Source of the DNA: Balneolaceae bacterium | GTDB taxonomy: Bacteria; Bacteroidota; Rhodothermia; Balneolales; Balneolaceae | Assembly (NCBI GenBank): GCA_007694095.1 | Contig: RECI01000225.1 | Span: 1 to 36,290, forward strand | Direction of reading: 5' to 3' | DNA length: 36,290 nt | Shown: positions 24,928 to 33,281 of the stretch, piece by piece | How the letters are laid out: each line of letters starts with the position of its first letter | Position numbering within the stretch: position 1 is the stretch's first letter | Notes under the pieces: model-generated | Told to the model about the DNA's origin: nothing | Seen by the model: only the letters and a program-made list of their open reading frames with translations | Database searches by the model: none | Position numbers and translations under genes: made by a program

Positions 24928-26391
24928 ATGCGCCATCTTGTCGTTGTAAATAATCCCAAAAACTGGCTCATTGAAATTCCCGGCGGGGAAGTGATTTCAG
25001 CAAAAGCGTATGTTACCGATCCTGTTTACACAAAGCTTCGGAATGTAAAAGTTTATAATCTCTGCCGGAGTTATCGGTATCAAACTCTTGGATATTATGT
25101 GTCGCTGCTGGCAAGTGCACGCGGCCATAAACCTTATCCGGATGTTTTGACAATACAAGATTTAAAGTCACAGGCCATCATACGTATCGTTTCAGAAGAA
25201 CTTGACCAGCTTATCCAAAAAAGTCTGAAACCTATTCTCGGCAATCATTTTACACTCAGCATCTATTTTGGAAAAAATGTAGCCAAACGGTACGACAGGC
25301 TGGCACAAAACCTCTTTTCACACTTCAGGGCGCCCTTGCTTCGGGCTGAATTCAGCAGGAAAGAGAATATCTGGTTTTTGAGAAATATTCAGCCCGTTGC
25401 AACAAATGAGATTCAAGAGGATCATAAACCATTTCTTTCATCAGCGGCCGGAGAGTTTTTTAAAAAAAGATATTCCGGGCCCAGGAAAAAAGAACCCCGC
25501 TACGATATTGCAATTCTTACGAACCCGGATGAACCGCTCCCCCCTTCAGATGAAAAAGCGATTCAGCGTTTTATCAGGGTGGCTGAATCATTCGATTTCT
25601 ATACGGAACTGATCACAAAAGAGGATTATTCACGTCTCAATGAATTCGATGCACTTTTTATAAGGGAAACGACCAGTGTGAATCACCATACCTATCGCAT
25701 GGCACGCAGGGCAGAAAAAGAGGGGCTTGTTGTAATAGACGATCCAAATTCAATATTGCTCTGTACCAATAAAGTGTACCTGGCCGAGCTTTTGAATAAA
25801 CATCAGATTCCCGCACCTGAAACCCTGATCATCAGCTCAATTAATCCTGAAATTGTTGAGGAAAAGCTGGGCTTTCCCTGCATCCTGAAACAGCCCGACA
25901 GTTCATTTTCTCTTGGCGTTGTTAAAGCTGATAATATCGATGAATTTGTCTTGAACGCCGGGCAATTACTTGAAAAGTCAGAACTTTTAATTGCCCAGCA
26001 GTTCATCCCAACAAGCTATGATTGGCGGGTTGGTATTTTAAATGGCAAGCCAATATTCTGCTGCAAATACTTTATGGCCCGAAAACACTGGCAAATCTAT
26101 GAACGCTCAGGTGACGGCAAAACCCATGAGGGTTCAACCCAGACAGTTCCGATTGATAAAATTCCGCAACAAGTTTTAAAATATGCCCTGAAAGCTGCCG
26201 CACTGATTGGAGACGGCCTCTACGGTGTAGACCTCAAAGAGATTGACGGCAAAGTTTATGTGATTGAAGTAAACGATAACCCCAATATCGATTTTGGAAT
26301 TGAAGACGCTATTCTGAAAGATGAACTCTACAAAATTATTGTAGAAGAATTTTTGAGGCGGATTGAAAAACAGAAGAGGATTTCAGAATGA
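24928..26391 (+). CDS. RimK-like ATP-grasp ligase with N-terminal RLAN-type domain
   Basis: 487 aa. Residues 1 to about 185 match the N-terminal domain described for some RimK-like ligases (conserved start HLVVVNNPKNW, then CRSYRYQTLGYYVSLLASARG). A linker and pre-ATP-grasp part (about 190-290) follow, with AILTNPDEPLPPSDEKAI and LFIRETTSVNHHTYR. The ATP-grasp domain (about 290-480) has FPCILKQPDSSFSLGV (nucleotide Lys), LIAQQFIPTSYDWRVGIL and the metal-binding GVDLKEIDGKVYVIEVNDN. ATP-grasp enzymes join a carboxylate to an amine through an acyl phosphate, as in glutamate tailing or peptide-like metabolites. The stop overlaps the next start by 4 nt (ATGA). The substrate is unknown. Confidence 0.88.
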   Translation: MRHLVVVNNPKNWLIEIPGGEVISAKAYVTDPVYTKLRNVKVYNLCRSYRYQTLGYYVSLLASARGHKPYPDVLTIQDLKSQAIIRIVSEELDQLIQKSLKPILGNHFTLSIYFGKNVAKRYDRLAQNLFSHFRAPLLRAEFSRKENIWFLRNIQPVATNEIQEDHKPFLSSAAGEFFKKRYSGPRKKEPRYDIAILTNPDEPLPPSDEKAIQRFIRVAESFDFYTELITKEDYSRLNEFDALFIRETTSVNHHTYRMARRAEKEGLVVIDDPNSILLCTNKVYLAELLNKHQIPAPETLIISSINPEIVEEKLGFPCILKQPDSSFSLGVVKADNIDEFVLNAGQLLEKSELLIAQQFIPTSYDWRVGILNGKPIFCCKYFMARKHWQIYERSGDGKTHEGSTQTVPIDKIPQQVLKYALKAAALIGDGLYGVDLKEIDGKVYVIEVNDNPNIDFGIEDAILKDELYKIIVEEFLRRIEKQKRISE

Positions 26392-27647
26392 ACAGCCTGG
26401 TGGCCATTAACAAAAAGCGGCCTCTTTCACTGTTTGAGGGGTATGGTGTTGAGTTGGAATATATGATTGTTGATGATAAAACACTGAATGTGCTGCCCAT
26501 TTCTGACCGGCTGCTGGAACAGGTTGCCGGCAGTATAGTCAGTGAATATCCTGTAAACAGTATGGCATGGAGTAATGAACTCGCACTTCATGTGATCGAA
26601 ATAAAAACCAACGGTGCCGCGTCCGCACTAGAACCATTGAATGTTGCGTTTCAGGATCAAATTGATGCAATTGAATCCATACTGCATCAGTTTGATGCCC
26701 GCCTGATGCCGGGTGCTATGCATCCGTGGATGAACCCGTTTTCTGAGATTAAACTTTGGCCTCACGAATATAACCCCATCTACGAAGCCTATAACCGGAT
26801 TTTTGACTGCCATGGGCACGGCTGGGCAAATCTGCAAAGTACACATTTGAATTTGCCGTTTCATGGTGATGAGGAGTTTGCAAAACTTCACGCTGCAGCC
26901 CGTATTGTGCTGTCATTAATTCCGGCTATGGCGGCCAGCTCGCCTATTGCAGATGGAGAACGGAAGCCGTTTCTCGATTTCAGAATGGAAACCTACCGAA
27001 CAAATTCGCTGCGAATTCCTTCTATCACCGGAAATATTATTCCCGAGCCCGTGTTTACCAGGAAAGACTATAACCGGGAAATTTTTCAGCGGATGTACAG
27101 GGATATTTCCTCATTTGATCCGGATGGAATTTTGCAGGACGAATGGCTGAATTCCCGCGGCGCAATGTCGCGCTGGGACCGTGAAACTATCGAGATTCGG
27201 GTAATTGATATCCAGGAATTTCCCGGAGCCGATATTGCCATACTGGAGTGGATTGTAAACCTCACGAAAGCACTGGTTGATGAAAAGTGGTCTGCCGCTG
27301 ATCAGCAGAAATCCTGGAGTGATACTGATCTCTTCAGAATTCTGATGGATGTAGTAACCCATGGCGAAAAAGCGGTCATAAAAAATGAATCTTTCCTGCG
27401 TCTCTTTGGCGCATCCGGTTCTGAAATTACAGCCGGCGAACTCTGCGAACATATTTTTTTGGATGTATTAAAGGATTATCCTTTTTCGGAAGAATCGGTA
27501 AAACATATTGAACTGATTTTTAATCAGGGTCCGCTGGCAAGAAGAATTCTTGATTCTCTGCCTGTTGGCTTCAGCAGAAATCACCTGTTTGATGTATATC
27601 TAACTCTATGTGACTGCCTCAGGAATGGAAAAGCTTTCGGAAGTTAA
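26388..27647 (+). CDS. Glutamate-cysteine ligase family 2 (GCS2) protein
   Basis: 419 aa. GCS2 family of the glutamine-synthetase-like amidoligases, which activate the gamma-carboxyl of glutamate with ATP and couple it to an amine. Seen are EGYGVELEYMIVD (metal Glu22 and Glu24), WSNELALHVIEIKTNG, the conserved MHPWMNPFSEIKLWPHEYN, CHGHGWANLQSTHLNLPFH and a late ETIEIRVIDIQEFPGAD. It starts within the stop of the ATP-grasp gene (ATGA) and overlaps the next gene by about 23 nt, so all four genes are translationally linked. It need not make glutathione. The context suggests another glutamyl-type amide. Confidence 0.88.
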   Translation: MNSLVAINKKRPLSLFEGYGVELEYMIVDDKTLNVLPISDRLLEQVAGSIVSEYPVNSMAWSNELALHVIEIKTNGAASALEPLNVAFQDQIDAIESILHQFDARLMPGAMHPWMNPFSEIKLWPHEYNPIYEAYNRIFDCHGHGWANLQSTHLNLPFHGDEEFAKLHAAARIVLSLIPAMAASSPIADGERKPFLDFRMETYRTNSLRIPSITGNIIPEPVFTRKDYNREIFQRMYRDISSFDPDGILQDEWLNSRGAMSRWDRETIEIRVIDIQEFPGADIAILEWIVNLTKALVDEKWSAADQQKSWSDTDLFRILMDVVTHGEKAVIKNESFLRLFGASGSEITAGELCEHIFLDVLKDYPFSEESVKHIELIFNQGPLARRILDSLPVGFSRNHLFDVYLTLCDCLRNGKAFGS

Positions 27648-28350
27648 AATCATTATTACTTGTGAACACGCCGGGAAAGAAGTCCCTGGAAAATACAGGG
27701 AGCTTTTTGCAGGCCATGATGAAGTGATAAATTCCCACAGGGGATGGGATCCGGGTGCCCTGGAGCTGGCAAAGCATATATCAGCCGCGCTTGGGGTTAC
27801 TTTTTTTGCATTTCCATACACCCGACTTCTCATAGAGCCAAACCGTTCTATCGGCCATCCGAAACTCTTTTCAGAGTTTAGCAGGAAACTTCCGGGGGAT
27901 GAAAAAGATGAGTTAATCAGGAGTTTTTATCTTCCATATCGAAATAAAGTTCAAACGGAAATATCCACTTTGATCAAGAAAAACGGGCCGGTATTACATC
28001 TGAGCATTCATTCTTTCACACCTGTACTATCCGGGGTAACCAGAGACGTAGATATCGGCATTTTATATGATCCCGGGCGAAAAACTGAGAAATTTGTTGC
28101 CGGTGAATTAAAAAGGAGTTTAAAAAGAAAAAGCGATGGTTTTAAAATAAGGATGAATCAACCTTACAAAGGAAAGTCGGATGGCTTCACAACTGTTCTC
28201 AGGAAACAGTTCAGTGAAGAGAATTACCTTGGGATTGAGCTTGAAGTTAACCAGGCACTTTTATTGAACAAAGCCGTAGAAATATCCGGGCTATTAACGG
28301 CCTCAATTGTTGAATCGATACCTTTTACTGTTTTTAAATTTAATTTCTGA
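27625..28350 (+). CDS. N-formylglutamate amidohydrolase-like enzyme
   Basis: 241 aa. Zinc amidohydrolase of the N-formylglutamate deformylase (HutG-like) family. The conserved ITCEHAGKEVP near residue 11, SHRGWDPGALELAK near 37, RLLIEPNRS near 67 and a LSIHSFTPVL metal-ligand region are present, and the C-terminus has GIELEVNQALL. The ATG at 27625 with AGGA before it is chosen; an in-frame GTG at 27610 is the alternative. No histidine-degradation genes are nearby, so cleavage of a different N-acyl or gamma-amide bond is more likely than histidine catabolism. It is the last gene of the four-gene set. Confidence 0.88.
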   Translation: MEKLSEVKIIITCEHAGKEVPGKYRELFAGHDEVINSHRGWDPGALELAKHISAALGVTFFAFPYTRLLIEPNRSIGHPKLFSEFSRKLPGDEKDELIRSFYLPYRNKVQTEISTLIKKNGPVLHLSIHSFTPVLSGVTRDVDIGILYDPGRKTEKFVAGELKRSLKRKSDGFKIRMNQPYKGKSDGFTTVLRKQFSEENYLGIELEVNQALLLNKAVEISGLLTASIVESIPFTVFKFNF

Positions 28351-28367
28351 CCAAAAATGACAGAAAT

Positions 28368-28510
28368 TTCAAAACCCACAAGCACCAAATTTCAAACATT
28401 TTTTACCCACAATTTAGGCATCAACATACCGAAAAAGTCAAATATAAATGATACCAACATTTTGGAATTTGAGATTTGAGATTTGCCCCGAAGGGATCAC
28501 TTTGTGGGAA
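28368..28510. repeat. Full-length dispersed repeat (blocks A + B) with terminal inverted repeats
   Basis: About 140 nt between the convergent ends of the amidohydrolase (+) and the histidine kinase (-). Block A (28368-28416) matches 2262-2313 and 33759-33810. Block B (about 28460-28510) matches 15229-15281, 30 nt of it identical. The ends carry CCCACAA (28375-28381) and TTGTGGG (28502-28508), and the arms CCAAATTTCAAA and TTTGGAATTTGAGATTTG are nearly complementary. The whole could fold into one long hairpin, like a small non-autonomous element, and could also act as a terminator. Confidence 0.65.
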
Positions 28511-28542
28511 ATTCTGGTTTAACCGGGTTAGGAAAAAGTTGG

Positions 28543-30024
28543 CTAAGCAATCAGATACTTTCCCTGAGGGTCTAAAGGCAGGGTAACGGTAAAAATGGCT
28601 CCGCCATGGGGAGAGTTTTTTGCCGATATAGTACCCCCATGTTGGTCTATGATATCTTTGGAAATTGAGAGCCCGAGCCCGAGCCCGAATTTTACTTCCG
28701 ATTTTTTTGTCGAGAAGTTCGATTCAAAAATTCTGTCGATTATATCCTCCCGGATGCCGGGTCCTGAATCCCGGATTTCCACCCATATTTTTTCATCATC
28801 ATTGTTGCAGCGGATGGAAATGGCTCCCTTTTTACCCATGACATCTGCGGCATTTAGTATAATATTTGTCCAAACCTGGTTAAGTGCAGCAGGGTTTGCA
28901 CGGATTTTGGGAATATCAGGCAGATCAATGTCAATATCGTAATATTTAATCCGGTTGCTGGTTAGCTGAAGTGTATCATGAATGCCCTCGCGAATATCTA
29001 TTTCTTCCCACTGGCGGTCGGTATCTGAACGGCTGTAGCTTTTCAGGCTTTTCACAAGGCCGGCAATCCGCAAACCAGCCGATTCGATATTCTGGAACAT
29101 TTTTCCCATTTCAAAATGATTCAGATAGAAACCAAGATCTTTTCCCTCCGACCAGTTTTTTACCTTTAACTCTTCAACCAAATCTTCAGGCAATTGAGCC
29201 AGTAAACGCAGTTCAAGAGCTTGTGCCTGCTGGAAATATGGTTTTACCTCTGCAATTTTTTGGCGCAGTGTTGCCGTGTCGGGATACATGGCTCTAATGC
29301 CAGCTTCATAGAGCTTTTTGGCAAGCCGGTTTTCTTTTTCCTGGCCTTCCAATCGCTCTAACAGGTCAGAAATTCGGTTTTCAAGTGTTTCGGTTGAACG
29401 AAGCAGGGATGCGGTCGGATTGTTGACTTCGTGGGCAAAACCCGCAACAAGCTGGCCAAGCGTTGCCATTTTTTCCTGGTAAATAAGGCGGTCCTGGGCA
29501 TCCTTTAATTCCCGGTAAGCTTTTTGAACTTCGTTGCGCTCAGACCGGAGTTTATTGTTTGCCGAGTCGAGCTTCATTTGAAGAATAATCGTGTTACGAA
29601 ACCGGTCGAGCAGGTTGGCGAGAATTAACTCGTCCATATATTTTCTGAACTGCTCGTTTTTTTCAAAAAGAAGATTTACCTCTTTTTTTGGAATTTTCAG
29701 AACTGTGGCCGTCTGTTCAACAATAGCTGTAGTTAGTGATGGCTCACCGGTTGTAAATGCAATAATGCCGATAAAAGAACCTGCGTTTAGCCTGGTGATC
29801 GGGTATTGTGTGTCGGTATGCGGCTTCTTTTTAAAAAGTTCCACAACTCCGTCGAGAAGAAGAAAAACATCCTCGAGCTGTTCTCCCTCTCTTAAGAGGA
29901 TTTCATCTTTTTGGTAGGTTTGCAGGTATTTTTTTGTCTGGTGAGTATCATCAAAAATTCTTTTGATGAGTTGTGTGACTCTGCCTCTCTCTTCAATCCA
30001 CTGCTTTCCTAATTTAAAATCCAT
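28543..30024 (-). CDS. Sensor histidine kinase with N-terminal cyclic-nucleotide-binding domain
   Basis: 493 aa, cytoplasmic. Residues about 30-145 form a CAP_ED/cNMP-binding-fold domain (ILLREGEQLEDVFLLLDGVV, AGSFIGIIAFTTGEPS). Residues 145-185 are a coiled-coil linker. The H-box is VAGFAHEVNNPTASL with phospho-acceptor His198. The ATPase has N-box NIILNAADVMG, G1 DSGPGIREDIIDRIF and G2 FGLGLGLSIS. The phosphate-binding Arg/Glu pattern of the cNMP domain is not complete, so its ligand may not be a cyclic nucleotide. AGGGGG lies 5 nt before the ATG. It is the last gene of a three-gene minus-strand operon after a receiver protein (8-nt gap) and a DASS transporter. Confidence 0.92.
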   Translation of the reverse strand: MDFKLGKQWIEERGRVTQLIKRIFDDTHQTKKYLQTYQKDEILLREGEQLEDVFLLLDGVVELFKKKPHTDTQYPITRLNAGSFIGIIAFTTGEPSLTTAIVEQTATVLKIPKKEVNLLFEKNEQFRKYMDELILANLLDRFRNTIILQMKLDSANNKLRSERNEVQKAYRELKDAQDRLIYQEKMATLGQLVAGFAHEVNNPTASLLRSTETLENRISDLLERLEGQEKENRLAKKLYEAGIRAMYPDTATLRQKIAEVKPYFQQAQALELRLLAQLPEDLVEELKVKNWSEGKDLGFYLNHFEMGKMFQNIESAGLRIAGLVKSLKSYSRSDTDRQWEEIDIREGIHDTLQLTSNRIKYYDIDIDLPDIPKIRANPAALNQVWTNIILNAADVMGKKGAISIRCNNDDEKIWVEIRDSGPGIREDIIDRIFESNFSTKKSEVKFGLGLGLSISKDIIDQHGGTISAKNSPHGGAIFTVTLPLDPQGKYLIA

Positions 30025-30032
30025 GATTCCCC

Positions 30033-30533
30033 CTAATGATCGGTGATGGAGCCGCCCCTGCGAATGAAATCAGCTATCTTTTCACCATCCAGAATAGCCA
30101 TATAACCGAGCGGGCTGTCTGCATGGTTAATTACGTAGTTGGTAAGAAGGTCACGGACTATTTGAACCAGTTCATTTTTTTCCCATGGTTTGGCAATGTA
30201 GTGTTTCAGTTCGGCCTCGTTAACAGCCCTTACAGTTTCCTGCAAACCGGCCTGGCCGGTGATCAGTACTTTTTTTGTTTCGGCTGTTTCGGGATTTTTT
30301 TGCATTTCCACAAGGAGTTCCACCCCGTTATCGCCCGGCAGCACATGGTCGCAGAGAATCAGCCCGATCTCTTTCCCATCATCCAGGATAGACCGGATGA
30401 TTTCCCTTGCTTCCTCGGCGGTGTCTGCCATTTCAATAGGGAAAAATTCCTCGAAACTTGCAATGTCCCTGACGATTGAATCCAATACTTCCGGTTCATC
30501 CTCAACAACCATGATATAAATATTCTTTTCCAT
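30033..30533 (-). CDS. Stand-alone receiver-domain response regulator
   Basis: 166 aa. A single receiver domain (about 5-125) with the acidic pair Glu11/Asp12, phospho-acceptor Asp62 in ILCDHVLPGDNG, Thr92 in VLITGQAG and Lys115 in YIAKPWEKNE. A 40-residue C-terminal tail has no recognisable DNA-binding domain, so signal output must go through partners. The gene sits between the transporter (12-nt gap) and the kinase (8-nt gap) and is most likely the partner of that kinase. Confidence 0.92.
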   Translation of the reverse strand: MEKNIYIMVVEDEPEVLDSIVRDIASFEEFFPIEMADTAEEAREIIRSILDDGKEIGLILCDHVLPGDNGVELLVEMQKNPETAETKKVLITGQAGLQETVRAVNEAELKHYIAKPWEKNELVQIVRDLLTNYVINHADSPLGYMAILDGEKIADFIRRGGSITDH

Positions 30534-30545
30534 AATTCCTGAATT

Positions 30546-31934
30546 TTAAACAATGAATGGCCAATAAATAACAGCCAGTAATAATATAAGTGTTAGGCCA
30601 ACCAGCCCAATAATAAGGCCGGATGTAATCATATCTTTGGTTTTTACCATCCCGGTGCTTACGGCTATGGCATTCGGCGGAGTTGAGATGGGCAATACCA
30701 TCGCAAAACTTGCTGAAAGTGCAATCACCAGCCCGATCATAATCATTCCAAAAGGCCCGTCTATAACTCCGGATGTGGCAAGTGAGATAGCGAGTGGAAT
30801 TAAAAGTGATGCAGTAACGGTATTCGACAAAAAGTTTGACATGATCAATGCCACTGCACCAAAGATTGCCAGCAGTAAAAGGTACCCAAAGGTATCCCAC
30901 GCTATGGAGCCTACCATCCACTCGGCTAGGCCGGTTTCTTTCATGGAAATTCCAAGAGCGATACCGCCTGCTATCAGCCAAAGTACTTCCCAGGGAAGTT
31001 TTCGTATATCATTTTTTTCAAAAACCGACGTAAGTGTGAGAACGGCTACCGGAATGAGGGCTACGATAGCACTTCTGATTCCGTGAATTCCTTCAGTAAC
31101 CCAAAGCAATACGGTAAGCCCAAATGTAACGTAGAGGATGATGGCATTCCGGCTTTTTTTCAGATTGCCATCCAGTTTAAGAGGTATTACTTCGGTTGCC
31201 GGTTGATAAAGCCTCAGTAATACCTGCCAGGCAAAAAGCAGCATGACGATGGCAAGCGGAGCGGCATACATCATCCAACTGCTGAACGCAATATCAAGAC
31301 CCTGGTTGTTCAGTGCGGCAATCACAACAGCATTTGGCGGTGTACCAATGGGAGTTGCAATGCCACCGATATTTGCAGCAAATGGAATACAAAGAGCAAT
31401 ACCGGTTCGTGCGGGATCTCCGGGTTCCATTCTTGCAATAATAGGCAGGATAACCGTAATCATCATTGCCGTTGTTGCCGTGTTGCTCATAAAAGCGGAA
31501 AGTATCGCGGTTACGAGCATGAGCCCGAGCATAATGTATTTGGTTTGCGAACCAAACGGACGTAATAAAAGCCGGGTCATATTTTTGTCGAAGTCGTACT
31601 TTACCGAAGCATCAGCCAGCACAAATCCCCCGAGGAATAATATGATGATTGGATCGGCAAGAGTGGCTATGAAATTCGAGTATGGCAACGGGGTGTAAGC
31701 CATCGCGGAATAATCTATAAAACCTTCGGAGCTTAACAGGATTACCTGGAAAAAAATAACCAGTATAGACGTGGAGTAAATGGGTATGGTTTCAAACATC
31801 CAGAAAACGGCGGCCAACAGAAAAATACTCATCGCAAAGTGGCCTGCCAGTGATAACCCTGGAAATGTGACAAATAGTGGTACAGCAAAGCCGATAATCC
31901 CCAAAACCAGGCCGGCTAATTTTGATTTTGACAT
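30546..31934 (-). CDS. SLC13/DASS-family anion symporter
   Basis: 462 aa, with about 11-12 membrane helices. The two inverted SNT motifs of the divalent-anion:Na+ symporter family are present: SNTATTAMM with IGTPPNAVVI in the first half, and SNTVTASLLIP with ISTPPNAIAVSTG in the second. These form the substrate and sodium sites. Likely substrates are C4-dicarboxylates, citrate or sulfate, and sequence alone does not decide. It heads an operon with the receiver and the histidine kinase, which suggests that uptake and sensing are linked. It is divergent from the ferredoxin gene. Confidence 0.9.
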   Translation of the reverse strand: MSKSKLAGLVLGIIGFAVPLFVTFPGLSLAGHFAMSIFLLAAVFWMFETIPIYSTSILVIFFQVILLSSEGFIDYSAMAYTPLPYSNFIATLADPIIILFLGGFVLADASVKYDFDKNMTRLLLRPFGSQTKYIMLGLMLVTAILSAFMSNTATTAMMITVILPIIARMEPGDPARTGIALCIPFAANIGGIATPIGTPPNAVVIAALNNQGLDIAFSSWMMYAAPLAIVMLLFAWQVLLRLYQPATEVIPLKLDGNLKKSRNAIILYVTFGLTVLLWVTEGIHGIRSAIVALIPVAVLTLTSVFEKNDIRKLPWEVLWLIAGGIALGISMKETGLAEWMVGSIAWDTFGYLLLLAIFGAVALIMSNFLSNTVTASLLIPLAISLATSGVIDGPFGMIMIGLVIALSASFAMVLPISTPPNAIAVSTGMVKTKDMITSGLIIGLVGLTLILLLAVIYWPFIV

Positions 31935-32144
31935 GAAAAAATTCTCTGCTTTTTTTTAAAAATTCTCTACAACAATTTAATCAAAAGAGAAACAACTAAT
32001 AAGATACAATTATATAAAAGCGCTTTCTAAATGAAATAATTTCAAATTTTTTCCCCCATTCAAAACGTTTCTTATTTTAATCACATCCGCTCATTCCGTA
32101 AACCGGCATGATCAATCATCAGAATATGTTGTTAATATAGTTTT

Positions 32145-32504
32145 ATGAAAAAGAAAGTTCTTGAGCAGGCAGAAATGCTTCAAATCCCGTCTGCGAAGCG
32201 CCACATTTTTTTATGTGCCGATCAAACAATACCGAAATGCTGTAAAAAAGAAGCCGGCCTTGAATCGTGGCATTATTTAAAAACCAGGTTAATGGAATTG
32301 GAACTCGATGGATCGGGAGGGATTTTGCGTACAAAGGCTAACTGCCTCAGAGTATGTAAAAGCGGCCCGATTGCAGTAGTTTATCCGGATGGAATATGGT
32401 ACCATTCCTGTATACCCGAAGTTTTGGAGCGGATTATAACCGAACACCTGGTAAATGGTGTTCCGGTAAAAGAGTACCAGTTTGCAGAAAACCCGTTGAG
32501 ATAA
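32145..32504 (+). CDS. Thioredoxin-like [2Fe-2S] ferredoxin
   Basis: 119 aa. A Shethna-type (thioredoxin-fold) ferredoxin. Cysteines in [14 protein letters not shown] and [11 protein letters not shown] bind the [2Fe-2S] cluster, and [12 protein letters not shown] completes the usual C-terminal block. Close relatives are common in cyanobacteria and Bacteroidota, usually annotated only as '(2Fe-2S) ferredoxin domain protein'. It is cytoplasmic. The stop is 2 nt before pdxH on the same strand, so the two are probably made together. The 210-nt gap to the divergent transporter holds AT-rich DNA with an AAATTCTCT direct repeat and no assignable site. Confidence 0.88.
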   Translation: MKKKVLEQAEMLQIPSAKRHIFLCADQTIPKCCKKEAGLESWHYLKTRLMELELDGSGGILRTKANCLRVCKSGPIAVVYPDGIWYHSCIPEVLERIITEHLVNGVPVKEYQFAENPLR

Positions 32505-32506
32505 TC

Positions 32507-33211
32507 ATGTTCAATTTTATAAGAAAATGGCTGCCCGCACATGACGAGGCAGCAAAACCCCGTCAGCTATCAAAACAGGCCATAGCGATGCTCCGAAGAG
32601 AATACGATGGCACACCACTTGATGAATCAACGGTTCTTCCCGATCCAGTTTCCCAGTTTACTGTCTGGTTCGATGAAATACTTAATAAGATTAAGCAGGA
32701 TCCCAATGCGATGGTTCTTTCTGTTTGTGATAACAAGAGCAGGCCAAGTTCAAGAACGGTTTTATTGAAAGGTTTTGATGAAAACGGGTTTATCTTCTAC
32801 ACCAATTATAATAGCAGGAAAGGGTTGGTGATGGAAGAAAACCCCTGGGTATCCCTTACATTTTTTTGGGCTGACCTCATGAGACAGGTCCATATTGAGG
32901 GTAGGGTTGAAAAAACAGATGAAATAACGTCGGATGAATACTTTCAATCAAGGCCGGTATCCAGCAAGCTCGGGGCATGGGCTTCTGATCAGAGCCGACC
33001 TGTATCCGGACGGAAGGAACTGGAAGAGAGGCTGAATAAAGCAGAGAAAAAATATGGCACTAAACACATCCCCAGACCGCCCTACTGGGGTGGTTACAAG
33101 GTAATACCGGAAAGGGTTGAGTTTTGGCAGGGCAGGCTCAATCGTCTGCACGATCGTATTTGTTACACAAAAAACGGAGATTACTGGCAAATCACCAGGC
33201 TGATGCCTTAA
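32507..33211 (+). CDS. pdxH: Pyridoxamine 5'-phosphate oxidase
   Basis: 234 aa. An FMN enzyme that oxidises pyridoxine- or pyridoxamine-phosphate to pyridoxal 5'-phosphate. Family landmarks: LRREYDGTPLDES near residue 30, SRTVLLKGFDENGFIFYTN (FMN and substrate), PWVSLTFFW, RQVHIEGRVEK, SRPVSSKLGAWASDQS and the C-terminal WQGRLNRLHDRI with the substrate Arg-His pair. The open frame extends upstream to 32396, but that part overlaps the ferredoxin gene, and the ATG at 32507 fits better. About 20 extra N-terminal residues compared with E. coli PdxH are not unusual. Confidence 0.95.
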   Translation: MFNFIRKWLPAHDEAAKPRQLSKQAIAMLRREYDGTPLDESTVLPDPVSQFTVWFDEILNKIKQDPNAMVLSVCDNKSRPSSRTVLLKGFDENGFIFYTNYNSRKGLVMEENPWVSLTFFWADLMRQVHIEGRVEKTDEITSDEYFQSRPVSSKLGAWASDQSRPVSGRKELEERLNKAEKKYGTKHIPRPPYWGGYKVIPERVEFWQGRLNRLHDRICYTKNGDYWQITRLMP

Positions 33212-33281
33212 AATTTGTGAAAACTCATAAAATTTTGCGCAGTTAGTCCGTTATTCCTGTAAACAAAAGAGGCAGGGTAAG

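Noticed and set aside
28671-28688. GAGCCC hexamer tandem as a regulatory repeat
   Set aside because: It encodes the Gly-Leu run of the kinase G2 box.
31243-31698. 151-codon plus-strand open frame
   Set aside because: It is antisense to the DASS transporter, and its hydrophobic bias mirrors that gene.
32396-32506. Longer PdxH N-terminus
   Set aside because: The added residues lie in the ferredoxin gene and do not resemble PdxH.
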